From UBA1479 sp038109305 (GTDB lineage: Bacteria; Pseudomonadota; Alphaproteobacteria; Rhodospirillales; Casp-alpha2), in contig JAYNIR010000002.1 of the NCBI GenBank assembly GCA_038109305.1, positions 124,001 through 188,000 on the forward strand: a stretch of DNA of 64,000 nucleotides, given 5' to 3'. The notes beneath the pieces were generated by a model. The model was not told where the DNA came from. It did not search any database and saw nothing but the letters and a program-made list of their open reading frames with translations. The translations under genes were made by a program, and so were the position numbers. This document shows positions 61,285 through 64,000 of the stretch, one piece after another; the stretch's first letter is position 1; every line of letters begins with the position of its first letter.

Positions 61285-61980
61285 TTGAGCCGATGGGGCT
61301 ACCGCCGGGATGGGTTGCAATCAGGCGCCTCGGCGGTCCTGAGACCGCTCCGCCTGAAACGGCGGGAAAAGCGCGTTCCCGATCATCTGTGCGCGGTCTT
61401 CGGCCACGAAGTCGCCCTCACCGCCTGTTTTGATCATCCGCATATCGTGCGGATGATCAAAACAGGCGGGTCCGGCCGATCCCTGGATGGCGCTTGAGCC
61501 GCACCCCGGCACGCTGGCAGAGGCGCTATGGGGCCGGAACGTGCCGAAGGATAGCCGAGCCCTGGCCCGCGCCGCGCATTGAGCAGCTGCTCCGCGACGT
61601 CTCATCGGCGTTTCAAGAAATCCACGCCCGGCAAATCGACCACCGGGACGTAAAGCCGCAGAATGTCTTGCTGGCCGATGACGGCCGCGCCGTCCTATGC
61701 GATTTCGGCCATGCCCTTGACCCTGCCTGGGCGGTGCGTCTGAACAAAGGGCGTTTCGGCACCATGCCCTACACCGCGCCGGAACAACGCAATGACCCCG
61801 ACGCCGTCGCCCCCGCCGCCGATGTCTATTCGCTTGGCGCCATCGGGTATCTGCTGAGTACGGGCCGCCGGCCCGCATTCGACATCGAACCGCTTGCCGG
61901 TACAAATGGGGTCACGGCGTGGATCAACAGCGCGCTTGCCCGCAATCCCGCTGAGCGGACGCGTGCGTTTTCAACACCAT
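61285..61980 (+). pseudogene. Ser/Thr protein kinase relic with two frameshifts
   Basis: Three consecutive frames together give a eukaryotic-type kinase domain. Frame one holds N-lobe sequence (VFGHEVALTACFDHPHIVRMIKTGG) and stops at 61497. The next frame reads WMALEPHPGTLAEALWGRNVPK and stops near 61582. The third gives IEQLLRDVSSAFQEIHARQIDHRDVKPQNVLL with the HRD motif, then CDFGHALD (DFG) and GTMPYTAPEQRNDPDA (APE). The end merges into unrelated sequence. The glycine-rich loop is not clear. Two frame changes make the gene inactive unless both are sequence errors. Confidence 0.75.
61421..61469. repeat. Perfect 22-base inverted repeat inside the kinase relic
   Basis: The arms 61421-61442 and 61448-61469 are exact inverted copies around a five-base spacer (TATCG). 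The segment encodes ACFDHPHIVRMIKTG in the kinase N-lobe, with the conserved HPxIV motif. It would form a very stable hairpin and is not followed by a T run, so it is not a standard terminator. It may come from template-switch repair of an imperfect palindrome. Confidence 0.85.
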
Positions 61981-62004
61981 TAACAAACATCACCAGAGTG
62001 CCGT

Positions 62005-62255
62005 CTAACCCTCTGGATTTTTGCGCTGGACGTATTCCAACCCCTCGAACAGATTCGGCAGCTGCTTCAGCGCATGGACGAGGTCATACACCATCGCGCC
62101 GTGTGATGCACGCCGATAACGAAGTCTTCGACGTCCTGTTCCAGGTCGTCGAGCATTTTGATCGCGCCGGTGACCAGAACAATCAGGCCAACGGCAACGT
62201 TGAGCCAGGGGTTATCGGTGATCCGCCTCAATACGCGTCCAAATTTATAAGCCAT
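62005..62255 (-). pseudogene. Small membrane protein gene with frameshift
   Basis: From the ATG at 62255 (GGAGA upstream) the frame gives MAYKFGRVLRRITDNPWLNV, a single membrane helix (VAVGLIVLVTGAIKML) and DDLEQDVEDFVIGVHH, then runs to an early stop at 62067. In the next frame, entered just after VHH, the sequence continues GAMVYDLVHALKQLPNLFEGLEYVQRKNPEG and stops at 62005. The continuous protein would have about 83 residues. One inserted or deleted base near 62105 explains it. No function is recognised. Confidence 0.6.
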
Positions 62256-62328
62256 GCGGGCGTCTCCCCCATCAGATGATGGCACTGATGCTAAACCGAA
62301 TTGCCGGATCAGACCAACGGCGGCGCGA

Positions 62329-63588
62329 TTACCGGTTTTGCGTCCGGCCCGGCCCTGTCCTGACCAGGATAAACATCCCGGCGGTGCCGAGCGCCACCGC
62401 GCCCGCCGTCACCAACCAACCCGCGTCGAACCCGCCCCAGTGATCGACCGCATAGCCGAACATCAAGGGCGCCGCCGCGGCGCAGGCGTGGGTCCACAGC
62501 ATGTTGTAACCGACGGCGGAACCCGCCAGATGTGGTGACACCATCTCCACCTGGATTGCCTGGGCGACCGGCGCGAAAGACGCAATGGTCAGACCTAGGC
62601 ACAGCGCCAACCCGAAGCCGAGAACAAACCCCCAGGCGTCCGTCAACAGCGCCATCAGGGCGAGAAATACCGCCGCCGCGACGCACATGAAGGTCATTGT
62701 GATGATGCGCCGGCCGCCGAACGCCTTGTCGGAAATCACGCCCCAGCCGACGCGGCCGACGGCGCTGGCGGCTTGCGCGACGGCCATCGCGGTCGAAACG
62801 GTCTGCTGGCCCATGCGCGCAGCGTCGGCCAGAAACAGCGTCAGAAACCCGAAGAAATTCGTCTGCCCCATGTTGATGACGCCGCCGCCGACGGCGAACG
62901 CGGTGACCCGCCCGTCGGTCACCACGGCGGCGATGTTTTTGCGGGCGCCGCCGCCCCGGGTCGAAATCGGCACCAGGGTCAGACACAACAATCCGTTGAC
63001 CGCGATGATCCCGCCGACCGCCAGCATCAAGGACTGCCAGTTCACGGTCGCCGCCAAAAAGCCGCACGCCGCGCCCATCAGCCCGCCGATGGGCACGCCG
63101 ACCTGCTTAAGCCCCATGGCCGTGCCCCGCCGGTGCGCCGGGAACCATTCGAACACGCCCCGGGCCGTCGACGGGTTGAGCATGGAATACCCGACCCCCA
63201 TGAAGAACGCGGCAATCTGGCAGGTGGTGAAGTCCGGCGCGAAGCTGATCAACAGCGCCGCCGCGGCCATGATCGCGTGGCCGATGACCAGCGCCCACCC
63301 AACGCCCAGCTTATCCGTCACGCCGCCCGCCGGCACGGACCACACCGCCTGCCCGCTGTAATAGAACGACACGAACAACCCGAACTGAACGGCGGACAGA
63401 CTGAACGCTGCTGAAATCACCGGCGCCATCGACAGGATGGCGACTGAATTGGTCGTCCCCGCTGCGTGTGACGCGATCAACAGCGGCAGACGCGATTTCC
63501 AGGGATTGCCGCCGCCGGTATCGGGCGTGGATGCGGTGTTGTTTTTATTTTCCTGCGGGACGCCCGCCGGGTCTTCGGTCTTGGTCAA
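62329..63588 (-). CDS. MFS transporter
   Basis: 419 residues starting at TTG (63588), whose bases overlap the upstream stop TGA; no ATG precedes TM1. About twelve membrane helices are seen, with the loop motifs GGVTDKLGVG after TM2 and FFMGVGYSMLNPSTARGVFEWFPAHRRGTAMGLKQVGVPIGG in TM4-TM5. The pattern is that of organic-anion carriers. It is coupled to the phosphatase-superfamily gene upstream, so it may take up the product or substrate of that enzyme. Confidence 0.85.
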   Translation of the reverse strand: MTKTEDPAGVPQENKNNTASTPDTGGGNPWKSRLPLLIASHAAGTTNSVAILSMAPVISAAFSLSAVQFGLFVSFYYSGQAVWSVPAGGVTDKLGVGWALVIGHAIMAAAALLISFAPDFTTCQIAAFFMGVGYSMLNPSTARGVFEWFPAHRRGTAMGLKQVGVPIGGLMGAACGFLAATVNWQSLMLAVGGIIAVNGLLCLTLVPISTRGGGARKNIAAVVTDGRVTAFAVGGGVINMGQTNFFGFLTLFLADAARMGQQTVSTAMAVAQAASAVGRVGWGVISDKAFGGRRIITMTFMCVAAAVFLALMALLTDAWGFVLGFGLALCLGLTIASFAPVAQAIQVEMVSPHLAGSAVGYNMLWTHACAAAAPLMFGYAVDHWGGFDAGWLVTAGAVALGTAGMFILVRTGPGRTQNR

Positions 63589-64000
63589 TGCAAAGGCGCC
63601 CCGTCCATATCGTCATGGGGTTGCCCCAGATGTTTTAGGATCGTCGGGGCCAGGTCGACGGCCGAAGTCGGGTCAAGGCACTCGCTGCCCGCCCGGTGGC
63701 CGCCGCCGACGGCGAGCGCGAAGGGGTTCTGTTCGAACCGGCCCATGCCGCCGTGCTGGCCGCAGCCGTCGTTGATGGAAATCTTGAGCGTGCCCTGCAC
63801 CGCGACGGAACACCCGGGCACGCCGAAGTCGTTTTCGTCTTCCGTCGACGCCCCCATGACGGCGATGCGGGGGCCTTCGTCCACCGGCATGCCGACGAGC
63901 GCCAGATCGGCGCCCGACACCACGCCGCCGAACCGCGGATCATTCCTGAGAAAGTCGACGATGGCCCCTTCGCGTTCCAGCGCGGCGTCAGACAGATATA
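63585..64000 (-). CDS. Alkaline-phosphatase-superfamily protein, C-terminal part
   Basis: The frame is open to the end of the window, so the N-terminal part is cut off. The visible 138 residues begin LSDAALEREGAIVDFLRNDPRFGG and contain ISINDGCGQHGGMGRFEQNPFALAVGGG, where a late metal-binding His is expected, then SAVDLAPTILKHLGQPHDDMDGAPLH, the usual ending of nucleotide-pyrophosphatase and phosphonoacetate-hydrolase-like proteins. The substrate cannot be inferred from this part. Confidence 0.75.
   Translation of the reverse strand, partial: YLSDAALEREGAIVDFLRNDPRFGGVVSGADLALVGMPVDEGPRIAVMGASTEDENDFGVPGCSVAVQGTLKISINDGCGQHGGMGRFEQNPFALAVGGGHRAGSECLDPTSAVDLAPTILKHLGQPHDDMDGAPLH

Noticed and set aside
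61421..61469. Perfect inverted repeat as a Rho-independent terminator
   Set aside because: Neither strand has a T run after the stem, and it lies within the former coding region.
61321..61905. 194-codon minus-strand frame over the kinase relic
   Set aside because: It is the antisense of HRD, DFG and APE-motif coding sequence; the resemblance in the palindrome is due to the inverted repeat.
1..64000. CRISPR arrays, insertion sequences, tRNA or rRNA genes
   Set aside because: No regularly spaced repeats, transposase motifs, tRNA T-loop signatures in a cloverleaf context, or rRNA core sequences were seen.

Overview
The window is a GC-rich, gene-dense stretch of a bacterial chromosome. TAXI-type TRAP transport, a SoxCD-like pair, many CoA-ester catabolic genes, a glnK/amtB pair and a LuxO-like sigma-54 regulator all fit an environmental, probably marine, alphaproteobacterium of Rhodospirillales type. 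The lineage is an inference from protein style. I see no rRNA, tRNA, CRISPR array or transposase.

Layout. 1-1.7 kb: the end of an Hpt protein facing a LuxO-like sigma-54 response regulator that carries an in-frame amber codon. 1.8-13.2 kb: two MFS transporters, a GST, a formamidase-like hydrolase, a DsbA-like isomerase, a CidA/LrgB pair, an Old Yellow Enzyme, and an enoyl-CoA hydratase/ketopantoate-reductase-like/MmgE-PrpD operon. 13.2-17.3 kb: an SDR and a TAXI TRAP transporter with a small membrane protein. 17.3-19.9 kb: a regulatory region and soxC-soxD without other sox genes. 20-31.9 kb: one long minus-strand catabolic operon (MmgE/PrpD, MaoC, acyl-CoA dehydrogenase, CaiB CoA-transferase, LeuC, LeuD, a four-domain rhodanese, a LeuB-like dehydrogenase, a PanE-like reductase, a broken Ldh, TauD), possibly continuing into an SGNH protein. 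32-40 kb: a YncE-like propeller, an unknown protein, a YyaL relic, and amtB-glnK-hyi, PEP-mutase/isocitrate-lyase, enoyl-CoA hydratase and 2-hydroxyacid dehydrogenase genes. 40-49.3 kb: a broken LOV/PAS-GGDEF gene, TauD, a DOPA-dioxygenase-like protein, a second PEP-mutase/ICL gene, HAD dehalogenase, GNAT, then an operon with ligJ- and ligK-like genes (4-oxalomesaconate hydratase and CHA aldolase), an SDR, and an opposing CitE-like lyase. 49.3-58.1 kb: a Dpp-type peptide ABC transporter with two tandem dppC copies and an M81 (MlrC-like) peptidase. 58.2-64 kb: an 18-G tract, a CMD protein, a 3-hydroxyisobutyrate dehydrogenase-like protein, an FMN 2-hydroxyacid oxidase divergent from an ABM monooxygenase, a broken Ser/Thr kinase, a frameshifted membrane protein, an MFS transporter and the end of an alkaline-phosphatase-superfamily protein.

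Themes. The gene content is dominated by uptake (TRAP, ABC, MFS) and oxidation of small organic acids and CoA esters, with sulfur chemistry (SoxCD, rhodanese, TauD) next to the largest catabolic operon. The same TTGTAYACAA palindrome, typical of FCD-type GntR regulators, precedes three separated transcription units and suggests a shared regulon; no GntR gene lies in the window. At least seven relic or interrupted genes occur, three of them signalling proteins, which points to gene decay or to sequence errors that need checking.
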